DNA from: Acidobacteriota bacterium
GTDB taxonomy: Bacteria; Acidobacteriota; Polarisedimenticolia; QHYA01
DNA length: 10,317 nt
Assembly: GCA_003223995.1 (NCBI GenBank)
Contig: QHYA01000023.1
Location: 1-10,317 of the forward strand
Reading direction: 5' to 3'
Position numbers and translations under genes: made by a program. Below the pieces are notes generated by a model. The model saw only the letters and a list, made by a program, of their open reading frames with translations. It was not told where the DNA came from and searched no databases. Numbering within the stretch: the first letter of the stretch is position 1; each line of letters opens with the position of its first letter. Of the stretch, positions 1-5,704 are shown piece by piece.

Positions 1-302
1 GACCACATCCACAGAAAGCCGAACGCGGCGAGGGCCAGCCCTGCGAACCACGCGCGCCGCAGCATCGCCCGGTCGGAGCCGGCGCGTACCAGGAAGGCAA
101 GGGTGGGAACTAGTACGAAAAGGTGAAGGGGAAAGACTGGACGTACGGACGTGAATACGAAAAAGAAACCCGAGAGCAGTGCAAGCGGCCTGTCATCACG
201 CCAGAACCACAGGAGCGCCCGCGCGGGCCACCGGATCGAGCCGCCCGGGGTGGGGGATGGCCGATCCGCTTGCGGAGGTCTTTCCCGGGAGTTCCGCCTC
301 AT
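1..302 (-). CDS. Multi-pass membrane protein of unknown function, N-terminal part (runs off left edge)
   Basis: The minus strand is open from an ATG at 302-300 to the window edge, giving 100 complete codons with no stop. The first 35 residues are basic and proline-rich (RRNSRERPPQ near the start) and look cytoplasmic. Three hydrophobic stretches follow at about residues 39-51, 57-73 and 85-100, with short basic loops between them (DDRP, VRAGSDRAMLRR). That pattern is typical of the N-terminus of a polytopic inner-membrane protein whose first loops face the cytoplasm. I do not recognise the family from this fragment. O-antigen ligase-like, glycosyltransferase-like or other polytopic proteins are all possible. 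No clear Shine-Dalgarno precedes the ATG, but a GATAAT hexamer lies 12 bases upstream (minus strand 320-315), so transcription could start very close to the start codon. The gene follows the FKBP-like gene on the same strand after 136 bases. Confidence 0.6.
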   Translation of the reverse strand, partial: MRRNSRERPPQADRPSPTPGGSIRWPARALLWFWRDDRPLALLSGFFFVFTSVRPVFPLHLFVLVPTLAFLVRAGSDRAMLRRAWFAGLALAAFGFLWMW

Positions 303-320
303 TGATTACGCGTGATTATC

Positions 321-358
321 AGGGAGTGGTCATGCCCACCGAGGCTAGGGAGTGGTCA
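321..358 (-). repeat. 12-bp direct repeat pair upstream of the left-edge membrane gene
   Basis: AGGGAGTGGTCA occurs at 321-332 and again at 347-358 (TGACCACTCCCT on the minus strand). The copies are exact, in the same orientation and 26 bp apart start to start, about 2.5 helical turns. The nearer copy directly abuts a GATAAT element (320-315, minus) that could be a -10 box for the gene starting at 302. Paired operator sites are a plausible reading, but no regulator is encoded nearby, and chance duplication cannot be excluded. Confidence 0.4.
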
Positions 359-438
359 GAGAGCGCCGGCTCGAGGAGCCCTTCAGTGGCGGCTTCCCGT
401 GGTGGGGGCGGCCCGAGCTGTGGCCTTCCCCCGGGGGG

Positions 439-951
439 TTACTTCATGATCTCGAGCAACTCGACCTCGAAGATCAGAGTCGCGCCGGGCTTGATTTCCA
501 TCATGATCAAGCCGGAGTCCGTCTTCACGGCTCCCTTGTCGGCCGCCGCCTTCGCGAGGCACGCCTCGGAGGCCTTCTTCTCCGCGGCCGCCGAAGCCTC
601 GTTCCGCGCCTTGGCGAGCTCCGAGATCTTGGGACCGAAGACGTTGAGGTCCACCTTCGTCTCCCTCTTCATCACACCGTCCGTCAGGCCGGCCTTCACG
701 AGTTCGAGCTCGGCAGGACTGAGGTTGAAGACCGAAAGGTTCTTGCTGATGGCCAGGCCGAGGGCGTAGAGGGTCTTCTGCTCGTCGGTCATGGTCTCGC
801 CGGCCTTGCTTTCGGACCCGGCGGCCGGCTTCTCCGGCTGGGCAGCCTTCTTCTCGGTGTCGGCGGTCTTCTTCTCCGTGTCTGCGGCGGCTGCGGGCAG
901 TAGCAAGGCAAGGAGAGCGGCGGCGATCGCGGTGAGGGTTTGTGTGCGCAT
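439..951 (-). CDS. Exported FKBP-type peptidyl-prolyl isomerase-like protein lacking the catalytic core
   Basis: This 170-residue protein starts with a signal peptide (hydrophobic residues 8-23, likely cleaved after the alanine run near residue 23), so it is probably periplasmic. A Lys/Glu/Ala-rich linker follows (about 24-55) containing two ADTEKK units. Residues 56-135 match the helical N-terminal domain of secreted FKBP-type isomerases: an LYALGLAISK segment, then LSPAELELVKAGLTDGV, then a long charged helix. Residues 140-153 (AVKTDSGLIMMEIK) are the usual entry into the FKBP catalytic domain. The next residues, PGATLIFEVELLEIMK, are its usual last strand. The roughly 70-80 residues normally between them, including the VHYHGTL-type strand, the FDSS region and the active-site aromatics, are absent, with the frame preserved. 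Family members are usually well over 200 residues long. The protein may keep the helical dimerisation domain but is unlikely to be an active isomerase. Start and stop (TAA) are clear. Confidence 0.8.
   Translation of the reverse strand: MRTQTLTAIAAALLALLLPAAAADTEKKTADTEKKAAQPEKPAAGSESKAGETMTDEQKTLYALGLAISKNLSVFNLSPAELELVKAGLTDGVMKRETKVDLNVFGPKISELAKARNEASAAAEKKASEACLAKAAADKGAVKTDSGLIMMEIKPGATLIFEVELLEIMK
848..889 (-). repeat. Tandem 21-bp repeat (two copies) in the linker of the FKBP-like gene
   Basis: Two adjacent 21-bp units at 848-868 and 869-889 differ at only a few positions. Each begins TTCTTCTC on the plus strand and encodes the heptad ADTEKK plus T or A in the linker after the signal peptide. 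The low-complexity charged linker has apparently grown by one unit of tandem duplication. Confidence 0.75.
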
Positions 952-986
952 ATCTTCTTTTGTTGTCCCTTCCGAGGAAAGATATG
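949..986. promoter_or_regulatory. Inverted repeat spanning the start codon of the FKBP-like gene
   Basis: CATATCTT (949-956) and AAGATATG (979-986) are perfect 8-bp inverted repeats separated by 22 bases. The left arm includes the ATG of the minus-strand FKBP-like gene (951-949). In a transcript starting upstream, the arms would pair and bury the start codon and the adjacent purine-rich AGAAG ribosome-binding region. As DNA, the same dyad could be an operator. A short nested dyad, TTCC-GA-GGAA, lies at 970-979. No experiment or homologue is visible to choose between these readings. Confidence 0.35.
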
Positions 987-1284
987 GACTCAGCCGGAGT
1001 CCGGCGGATTCGCTCGAAGCGGTCTCACGGCCATCGCTTCCGTGCTGGGGGGTCGAAGCGAGTTCGGTTCAAATCACGGAACGCCGCCACGACAGCCGTC
1101 GGTGACGGCTCCCGAGTATCCTCGGCGGCTGGCTCGAGGTCGTGCTCCCCCCGGAAAGGAATGCCGTCAGGACCCGCGGATGATACCAGAACCCGCTGGA
1201 GCGTCCTCTCACGCCTGGGCCGCCATCGCTTACCGGCCGGGTCAGCGGTCGAGGGACAACGACCGATTCGGCTATCCTTCGTGC
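952..1284. other. Divergent intergenic region between the FKBP-like gene and egtD
   Basis: This 333-base stretch separates two divergently transcribed genes. Open frames run through it, but their translations are arginine/serine-rich and resemble nothing, so I call no gene. It holds the start-codon inverted repeat at 949-986 and a compact hairpin at 1094-1110. I see no convincing -35/-10 pair for either gene. A TATCCT hexamer at 1273-1278, seven bases from the egtD ATG, could be a -10 box for a leaderless transcript, but no matching -35 is present. Confidence 0.5.
1094..1110. repeat. Hairpin-forming inverted repeat, 7-bp stem, 3-base loop
   Basis: AGCCGTC (1094-1100) and GACGGCT (1104-1110) are perfectly complementary around a GGT loop. 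There is no T-run on either side, so it is not an intrinsic terminator. It could be an operator half-site pair or an RNA hairpin in a long egtD leader. No function is assigned. Confidence 0.4.
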
Positions 1285-2307
1285 ATGGGCAAGCAGGAGG
1301 CTCGTGGAGCGGGCTCCGGCGGGGAGGCCCGGGGGGGCGGGGGGGTCTCTCTAAGGGAATTCGCCGCGGACGTGCGCGCAGGTCTTTCCAAGCAGGGTCA
1401 AAGGGAGCTCCCTTCGAAATACTTCTATGACGAGGTCGGCTCGGCCCTCTTCGAAGCGATCAGCGTTCTGCCCGAGTACGGCCTCACGCGAGCGGACGAA
1501 CGGATCGTCCGCGCCCACGCGGACGAGATCGTCAGTCGGGTTCCATCGCCCGCCATCGTGGCGGAGCTGGGGAGCGGCAGCGGGCGGAAGCCGCGATGGA
1601 TTCTGGGGTCCCTCGGGCGTCGGGAGCCGGCCGTCTATTACCCGATCGACATCTCACCCGCGGCGCTCGCCCGTTGCGAGTGGGAGCTGTCGCGAATTCC
1701 CTCGGTCAGGATCATTGGAATGCTGAACCCTTACCTGGAGGGTTTGAAAGAAGTGGCCTCGCGCAGGAAGGACGGCCAGCGGATCCTCGTGCTGTTCCTG
1801 GGAAGCACCATCGGCAACTTCGACCGGCCCGTCGGGGAGCAGTTTCTCGGCCAGGTGCGGTCGGCCTTGCTGCCGGGCGACGCTCTGCTGTTGGGCACCG
1901 ATCTGGAGAAGCCCATCCCGCAGATGCTCGCCGCTTACGACGATCCGGTCGGAGTCACGGCCGCCTTCAACCTCAACCTGCTCGCGCGAATCAACAGGGA
2001 GCTCGGTGGGGATTTCGACCTGCGGCGCTGGCGGCACGCGGCCCGGTGGGACGAGCAACAGCGCCGGATCGAGATGCATCTCGTCAGCCAGGAGCGGCAG
2101 ACGGTCCGGATCCCGCGCGCGGGCGTCGAGGTCTCCTTTCGCCAGGATGAGACGATCTGGACGGAGAACTCCCACAAGTACACCCCCGATCTCGTCGCGT
2201 CCATGGCGCAGCGCGCCGGCTTCCGCTGCGAAGCCCAGTGGAGCGACGAGGAGTGGCCCTTCGCTGAAAGCTTTCTCATCGCCATCTCGCCTGACCCCTC
2301 ACGTTGA
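1285..2307 (+). CDS. egtD: L-histidine N(alpha)-methyltransferase (ergothioneine biosynthesis, EgtD family)
   Basis: This 340-residue cytosolic SAM-dependent enzyme is predicted to trimethylate L-histidine to hercynine, the first step of ergothioneine synthesis. Family landmarks occur in order: KYFYDEVGS (45-53), LPEYGLTR (62-69), the SAM-binding AELGSGSGRK (93-102), YYPIDIS (118-124), FLGSTIGN (171-178), LLLGTDLEK (201-209), AYDDPVGVTAAFNLNLL (217-233) and TENSHKY (293-299). By recall of the Mycobacterium smegmatis EgtD structure, its histidine-contact residues Y39, Y56, N166, Y206, E282 and S284 correspond here to Y48, Y65, N178, Y218, E294 and S296. All are kept, so activity is likely. The ATG at 1285 gives a length close to the family norm (about 320) plus a Gly-rich N-terminal tail; the frame is open further upstream, but that part has no family similarity. 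No clear Shine-Dalgarno is visible. EgtB, EgtC and EgtE are not in the window. The gene faces pgl tail to tail across 68 bases. Confidence 0.9.
   Translation: MGKQEARGAGSGGEARGGGGVSLREFAADVRAGLSKQGQRELPSKYFYDEVGSALFEAISVLPEYGLTRADERIVRAHADEIVSRVPSPAIVAELGSGSGRKPRWILGSLGRREPAVYYPIDISPAALARCEWELSRIPSVRIIGMLNPYLEGLKEVASRRKDGQRILVLFLGSTIGNFDRPVGEQFLGQVRSALLPGDALLLGTDLEKPIPQMLAAYDDPVGVTAAFNLNLLARINRELGGDFDLRRWRHAARWDEQQRRIEMHLVSQERQTVRIPRAGVEVSFRQDETIWTENSHKYTPDLVASMAQRAGFRCEAQWSDEEWPFAESFLIAISPDPSR
1331..1345 (+). other. Paired G7 homopolymer runs / potential G-quadruplex in the 5' coding part of egtD
   Basis: Seven Gs (1331-1337), one C and seven Gs (1339-1345) lie on the coding strand, 46-60 bases after the egtD start codon, and encode Arg-Gly-Gly-Gly-Gly. 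The run satisfies the four-tract G-quadruplex pattern. It is also a natural site for slipped-strand mispairing, where a one-base change would move the start codon out of frame with the enzyme. It may equally be a sequencing-error hotspot. Confidence 0.6.
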
Positions 2308-2375
2308 ACTCCTCGTGATCGTGTCTGGCGAGAGTGGCGCTCAAGAGGCTGGTCGTCGCGCTTCGCGAACACCAC
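2308..2375. other. Convergent intergenic gap between egtD and pgl
   Basis: The two genes end tail to tail here. The only dyad I find is TCGCG (2356-2360) with CGCGA (2364-2368) around a CTT loop, a 5-bp GC stem with no adjacent T-run on either strand. It may contribute to bidirectional transcript ends but does not qualify as a standard intrinsic terminator. Confidence 0.3.
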
Positions 2376-3143
2376 CTATGGCTGCAGGCGGCTCGCGGCC
2401 GCGCGATCCACCAGCCAGATCAGTTCTCCCTCAGACGGACGGATCGCCTGGGCGGGAAGAGTGTCGGGTTGGAAGCTCGATTCCAGAACGGCCCTGAGGG
2501 TTTCGGCCTTTTTTTCTCCGGCGACGAGGAACATCACGCACGCGGCGTTGTTGATGAGCGGAGGGGTCATCGTGATGCGATGCGAGGAGAATCTCTCGAC
2601 CCACAAAGCGACGACCAGCCGCTCCTGCTCCCGGACAGCGCCGGTCCCCGGAAACAGCGACGCCGTATGGCCGTCGGCGCCCATTCCCAGCAGGACCAGG
2701 TCGAAACGCGGCAAGCCGTTCGCCACAAGAGCGCGGCTCGCGAAGAAGCTTCGCAGGGCCCGTTCGTATTCCTCGGCGGCCGCGCCGGGGTCGGGGTTCT
2801 CGGCGCGGATGCGATGGACGTTCTCCGGAGGCGCCGGGACGCGCGAGAGCATGGCCTCGCGCGCCATTCGGTAGTTGCTGTCCGGATGCTCGGGTGGAAC
2901 GGCTCTCTCGTCTCCCCAGAAGAACTCGGTCTTTCCCCAGGGCATGCGATCTCGGAACGGCTCTTCCTCGCTGGCGAGGAGCGCATAGAGGCTGCCAGGG
3001 GTCGATCCTCCGGCCAGGGCGACGGTGAAGACACCCCGCTGACCGGCGGCTTCTTCCGCCCGTCCCACGAGCTCCTCAGCCGCCGCCCGGCTGATCTCGC
3101 CTGCGCCGCCGACGACGCGAACCTCTCGCTTCTCGGAAGTCAT
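2376..3143 (-). CDS. pgl: 6-phosphogluconolactonase
   Basis: This 255-residue DevB/SOL-type enzyme hydrolyses 6-phosphoglucono-1,5-lactone to 6-phosphogluconate in the cytosol. The family signatures are all present: ALAGGSTP (42-49), the phosphosugar-binding loop; EFFWGDERAVPPEHPDSNYRMA (73-94); DLVLLGMGADGHTASLFPG (148-166); the strand HRITMTPPLINNA (188-200); FLVAGEKKA (205-213) and the C-terminal LPAQAIRPSEGELIWLVDRAAA region (229-250). Length is normal and no key motif is missing. It is the last gene of the minus-strand cluster, 25 bases after the glk stop. Its Shine-Dalgarno is poor (only AGG directly before the ATG), so translation may depend on coupling to glk. It completes the lactone step between Zwf and Gnd, both encoded just upstream. 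Confidence 0.96.
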   Translation of the reverse strand: MTSEKREVRVVGGAGEISRAAAEELVGRAEEAAGQRGVFTVALAGGSTPGSLYALLASEEEPFRDRMPWGKTEFFWGDERAVPPEHPDSNYRMAREAMLSRVPAPPENVHRIRAENPDPGAAAEEYERALRSFFASRALVANGLPRFDLVLLGMGADGHTASLFPGTGAVREQERLVVALWVERFSSHRITMTPPLINNAACVMFLVAGEKKAETLRAVLESSFQPDTLPAQAIRPSEGELIWLVDRAAASRLQP

Positions 3144-3168
3144 CCTGAGTCGCTCGGTGCAGTCAAGC

Positions 3169-4164
3169 TCAGATCATCGACGCACGCAGGGCCGCGCAGC
3201 GGGCGGCGCCGAGCAGCGCGGTCCTATCGTTGAGAATGACGCGCACAGGGATGGCTTCCAGCAGCGGCCCCATCCGGCCCTTCGCGGTGAAGGCCCTCAG
3301 GAAGGCCGGCTCCTTCATCTTGACCAGGATCTTCGGTGCGATCCCCCCGCCGACGTAAACGCCCGCCGAGGCCAGGAGCTTCAGCGCCAGGTTGCCCGCC
3401 TCGGAGCCATAGACCGCCACGAACATCTCCAGGGCGTGGGCGCATAGATCGGATCTTCCTTCCAGGGCCGCTTCCGAGATAGCCGCGGCGGGGTCGGTCT
3501 CGCGCATGCGTTCCGCCAGCCAAACCGGGTCCTCTCCGCGCCCGGTATCGCGAAGGAAGCGATAGATGTTGTGCAGCCCCGTGCCCGATAGGACCCGCTC
3601 GACGCTGACGTGTCCGTGTTCCCGCCTCAGGAAAGCGAGAAGCTCCGTCTCCTCGTCGTTCTCGGGCGCGAAGCTGGCGTGGCCTCCCTCGCTCGCGATG
3701 GGGATCTGGTGCTTGCCCTGCCAGACCAGACCGGCCTCCCCCAGGCCCGTCCCGGCCGAGATCACGGCGGCGTTGCCGGCCAGGTCGGGTGATCCCTCGT
3801 TCAGAGACGCGAGATCCTCCGCCTTCAGGAGCGGTATCCCGTAGGCGTTCGCCTCGAGGTCGTTGATCAGGGCAACCTGGTCGAGCGGAAGGCCGAGTTG
3901 CGAGGCGAGATCGCGCGAGTCCACCACCCAGGCCAGGTTCGTCGTCTCGCACCGCCCATCACGAACCGGCCCGGCCACGCCGAAGCAGGCCTGATCGACA
4001 GGGAGGCGGCTGTCCTTCGTGAACCGCGCGACGATCTCCCCGAGGCTCGCATGGTCCCGGCTGGGGAAGCTCGAGGAGGCGCCCGGCCTCAGGCCGCCCT
4101 CACGGACCTCGAAGTAGGCCAGGACGGTCTTGGTTCCGCCGATGTCGCCGGCGAGGATCGTCAT
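3169..4164 (-). CDS. glk: Glucokinase (E. coli Glk family)
   Basis: This 331-residue cytosolic enzyme phosphorylates glucose with ATP to glucose 6-phosphate. It belongs to the bacterial glucokinase family: phosphate-binding GDIGGTKT (6-13), FGVAGPV (61-67), the sugar-binding, catalytic-aspartate segment INDLEANAYGI (100-110, D102 as base), SAGTGLGEAGLVW (136-148), EGGHASFAP (159-167), the LSGTGLHNIYRFL helix (192-204) and VGGGIAPKIL (271-280). I start it at 4164 because the protein then begins MTILAGDIGG, as in the family, and because GGAGG sits seven bases before this ATG (4176-4172). The frame is open to 4362, but that extension is antisense-type Arg/Gly-rich sequence overlapping zwf. The start region is duplicated just upstream, and the stop of a 14-codon leader overlaps this ATG as ATGA. 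It lies 50 bases after zwf and 25 before pgl. Confidence 0.95.
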   Translation of the reverse strand: MTILAGDIGGTKTVLAYFEVREGGLRPGASSSFPSRDHASLGEIVARFTKDSRLPVDQACFGVAGPVRDGRCETTNLAWVVDSRDLASQLGLPLDQVALINDLEANAYGIPLLKAEDLASLNEGSPDLAGNAAVISAGTGLGEAGLVWQGKHQIPIASEGGHASFAPENDEETELLAFLRREHGHVSVERVLSGTGLHNIYRFLRDTGRGEDPVWLAERMRETDPAAAISEAALEGRSDLCAHALEMFVAVYGSEAGNLALKLLASAGVYVGGGIAPKILVKMKEPAFLRAFTAKGRMGPLLEAIPVRVILNDRTALLGAARCAALRASMI

Positions 4165-4208
4165 GCCTGATCCTCCAGCCCGATGTCGCCGGCGAGGATC
4201 GTCATGCC
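4139..4208 (-). repeat. 29-bp perfect direct repeat, 41-bp period, duplicating the glk start region
   Basis: The bases 4139-4167 recur exactly at 4180-4208. Each copy carries, on the minus strand, GGC-ATG and the codons for TILAGDIG. The downstream copy is the true glk start; the upstream one sits between the zwf stop (4217-4215) and glk. The 12 bases between the copies contain the GGAGG that serves glk. Because the period is 41, not a multiple of three, the upstream ATG is out of frame with glk. Confidence 0.95.
4161..4205 (-). CDS. 14-codon leader ORF overlapping the glk start (ATGA)
   Basis: The upstream repeat copy opens with an ATG at 4205-4203, five bases after a GGGGG tract that overlaps the zwf stop. 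It reads MTILAGDIG and then, out of frame with glk, LEDQA, ending at TGA (4163-4161). That stop shares the bases ATGA with the glk start codon at 4164, the classic geometry for translational coupling or re-initiation. It is probably a by-product of the tandem duplication. Whether it is translated or matters is unknown, and I do not claim a functional peptide. Confidence 0.4.
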   Translation of the reverse strand: MTILAGDIGLEDQA

Positions 4209-4214
4209 GGCCCC

Positions 4215-5657
4215 CTACTCCCCGGGCGTCCACCACCGGCGCCCGTCCTGCTCGACGAGCTGATCGGCCGCGGCGGGGCCCCAGGAGCCGGCCGGATAGT
4301 TCGGGAAATCGCGCGGAGGGATGGAGCTCCAGACGTCCAGGATCGGCGTGGCGATCCTCCACGCGGCCTCGACCATGTCGTACCGATGGAAGAGGGTCGT
4401 GTCGCCGATCATGCTGTCGTAGAGCAGGCTCTCGTAGCCGGTGGCGGCCGTCGTCTCGCCGAAATCGCGATAGCTGAAGTCGAGATTGACCGTGACGAGC
4501 TGGATCGAGGGGCCGGGTTTCTTCGCCTTCACCCTGAGCTCGATCCCCTCGTCAGGCTGGATCTGGAGGATGAGGCGGTTGGCCTCGATCCTCTCGACGG
4601 CGGTCTGCTCGAACAGCAGCAGCGGAGGCCGCCGGAAGTGGATCACGATCTCGGTGTCCCTCCGCGCCAGACGCTTCCCCGACCGGAGGTAGAAGGGGAC
4701 GCCCGCCCACCTCCAGTTCTCGACGTCGAGCTTCAGCGCGGCATAAGTCTCCGTCGTCGAGTTGGGCGATACGTTCGGTTCGCGCCGGTACGCCGGAGCC
4801 TTTCTGGCGTCCACGAACCCATCCCCGTACTGCCCTCTCACCGTCCGCTGGAGGACCTCCTCGGGCCTCATCGGCCGGATCGCGCGGAGGACCTTGACCT
4901 TTTCGTCTCGAACCGCTTCCGCCTCGAACGAGATCGGCGGCTCCATCGCGACCAGCGACAGGAGCTGGAACATGTGGTTCTGGATCACGTCGCGCAGCAC
5001 CCCGGCCTTGTCGTAGTAGGCCCCGCGCCCCTCGACTCCGATCGTCTCGGCGACGATGATCTGGACATGGTCGATGTAGCGCCGGTTCCATATCGGCTCC
5101 AGCAGGCCGTTGGCAAAGCGGAAGACGAGGATGTTCTGGACGGTCTCCTTGCCGAGGTAGTGGTCGATCCGATAGATCTGGTCCTCCTTCAGGACCGAGG
5201 CGATCTCGCCGTTGAGGGCGCGCGCGGTTTCGAGGTCACGGCCGAAGGGCTTCTCGATGATCACGCGCCTCCAGGCTCCGCCCTCCTGGCGCACCAGGCC
5301 GGAGGCCCCGAGCTGCCGGACGATCACGGAGAACATCTCGGGCGGGACGGCGAGGTAGAAGAGGACATTGCCCGCCGTGCTGCGGGTCTGTTCCAGCTCG
5401 CGGAGCATCTTCGCGAGCCGCTGGTAGGTTGCCGGATCGGCGAAATCCCCCTGCAGGTACCCCAAGCTCTCCGCCAGGGGAGCCCAGAGGGACTCCTCCA
5501 CCCGGGTCGTGGCGAATTGATGGATGTCGCTGGATTTCTGCCGCCGGAAGTCCTCCTGCGCGATCTCCTGACGGGCCACACCGATGATGGCGAACTCTTC
5601 GGGCAGCAAGCCGTGCGCCTTGAGATTGTAGAGGGCGGGTAGGAGCTTGCGGCGCAT
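4215..5657 (-). CDS. zwf: Glucose-6-phosphate dehydrogenase, N-terminally truncated
   Basis: From the first usable start (ATG, 5657) this is 480 residues. It oxidises glucose 6-phosphate to 6-phosphogluconolactone with NAD(P). The body is well conserved: RRKLLPALYNL (2-12), FAIIGVAR (22-29), NVLFYLAVPPEMF (97-109), IIEKPFGRDL (133-142), the active-site RIDHYLGKETVQN (163-175, H166), VIQNHMFQ (224-231, second catalytic His H228), FYLRSGKRL (322-330) and the C-terminal GDTTLFHRYDMVEAAW (418-433). The anomaly is the N-terminus. Family proteins begin with about 15-25 residues leading into VIFGAxGDLxxRKL. Here the glycine fingerprint and preceding strand are missing, and the upstream in-frame codons read SGEARRDL before the ATG instead. 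Only 47 bases separate the ATG from the gnd stop, none of the three frames there restores the motif, and no good Shine-Dalgarno is present. NAD(P) binding may be impaired. The gene sits between gnd and glk in the cluster. Confidence 0.93.
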   Translation of the reverse strand: MRRKLLPALYNLKAHGLLPEEFAIIGVARQEIAQEDFRRQKSSDIHQFATTRVEESLWAPLAESLGYLQGDFADPATYQRLAKMLRELEQTRSTAGNVLFYLAVPPEMFSVIVRQLGASGLVRQEGGAWRRVIIEKPFGRDLETARALNGEIASVLKEDQIYRIDHYLGKETVQNILVFRFANGLLEPIWNRRYIDHVQIIVAETIGVEGRGAYYDKAGVLRDVIQNHMFQLLSLVAMEPPISFEAEAVRDEKVKVLRAIRPMRPEEVLQRTVRGQYGDGFVDARKAPAYRREPNVSPNSTTETYAALKLDVENWRWAGVPFYLRSGKRLARRDTEIVIHFRRPPLLLFEQTAVERIEANRLILQIQPDEGIELRVKAKKPGPSIQLVTVNLDFSYRDFGETTAATGYESLLYDSMIGDTTLFHRYDMVEAAWRIATPILDVWSSIPPRDFPNYPAGSWGPAAADQLVEQDGRRWWTPGE

Positions 5658-5704
5658 GAGGTCTCTGCGCGCTTCTCCCGATTTGCTCGCCTGCGCGATC
5701 GTCC

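Noticed and set aside
1060..1083. GGTTCAAATC at 1066-1075 looks like a tRNA T-loop
   Set aside because: The flanking bases do not form a T-stem (TTCGG against CACGG), and no acceptor, D-arm or anticodon arm can be found upstream.
940..1284. N-terminal extension of egtD to 940
   Set aside because: The extra 115 residues are Arg/Ser/Pro-rich without family similarity, overlap the FKBP-like gene start, and make the protein far longer than known EgtD.
2350..2370. Hairpin between egtD and pgl as an intrinsic terminator
   Set aside because: The stem is only five base pairs and is not followed by a T-run on either strand.
2334..3233. 299-codon plus-strand open frame opposite pgl
   Set aside because: It is the antisense shadow of pgl and overlaps the start of the real gene with no family similarity.
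4165..4362. N-terminal extension of glk to 4362
   Set aside because: The extra 66 residues lie opposite in phase within zwf, are Arg/Gly-rich, and the family start MTILAGDIGG with a good Shine-Dalgarno is at 4164.
4386..5642. 418-codon plus-strand open frame opposite zwf
   Set aside because: The translation is rich in Arg, Leu, Asp and Gly with no recognisable motif; it is the antisense shadow of the well-conserved zwf in GC-rich DNA.
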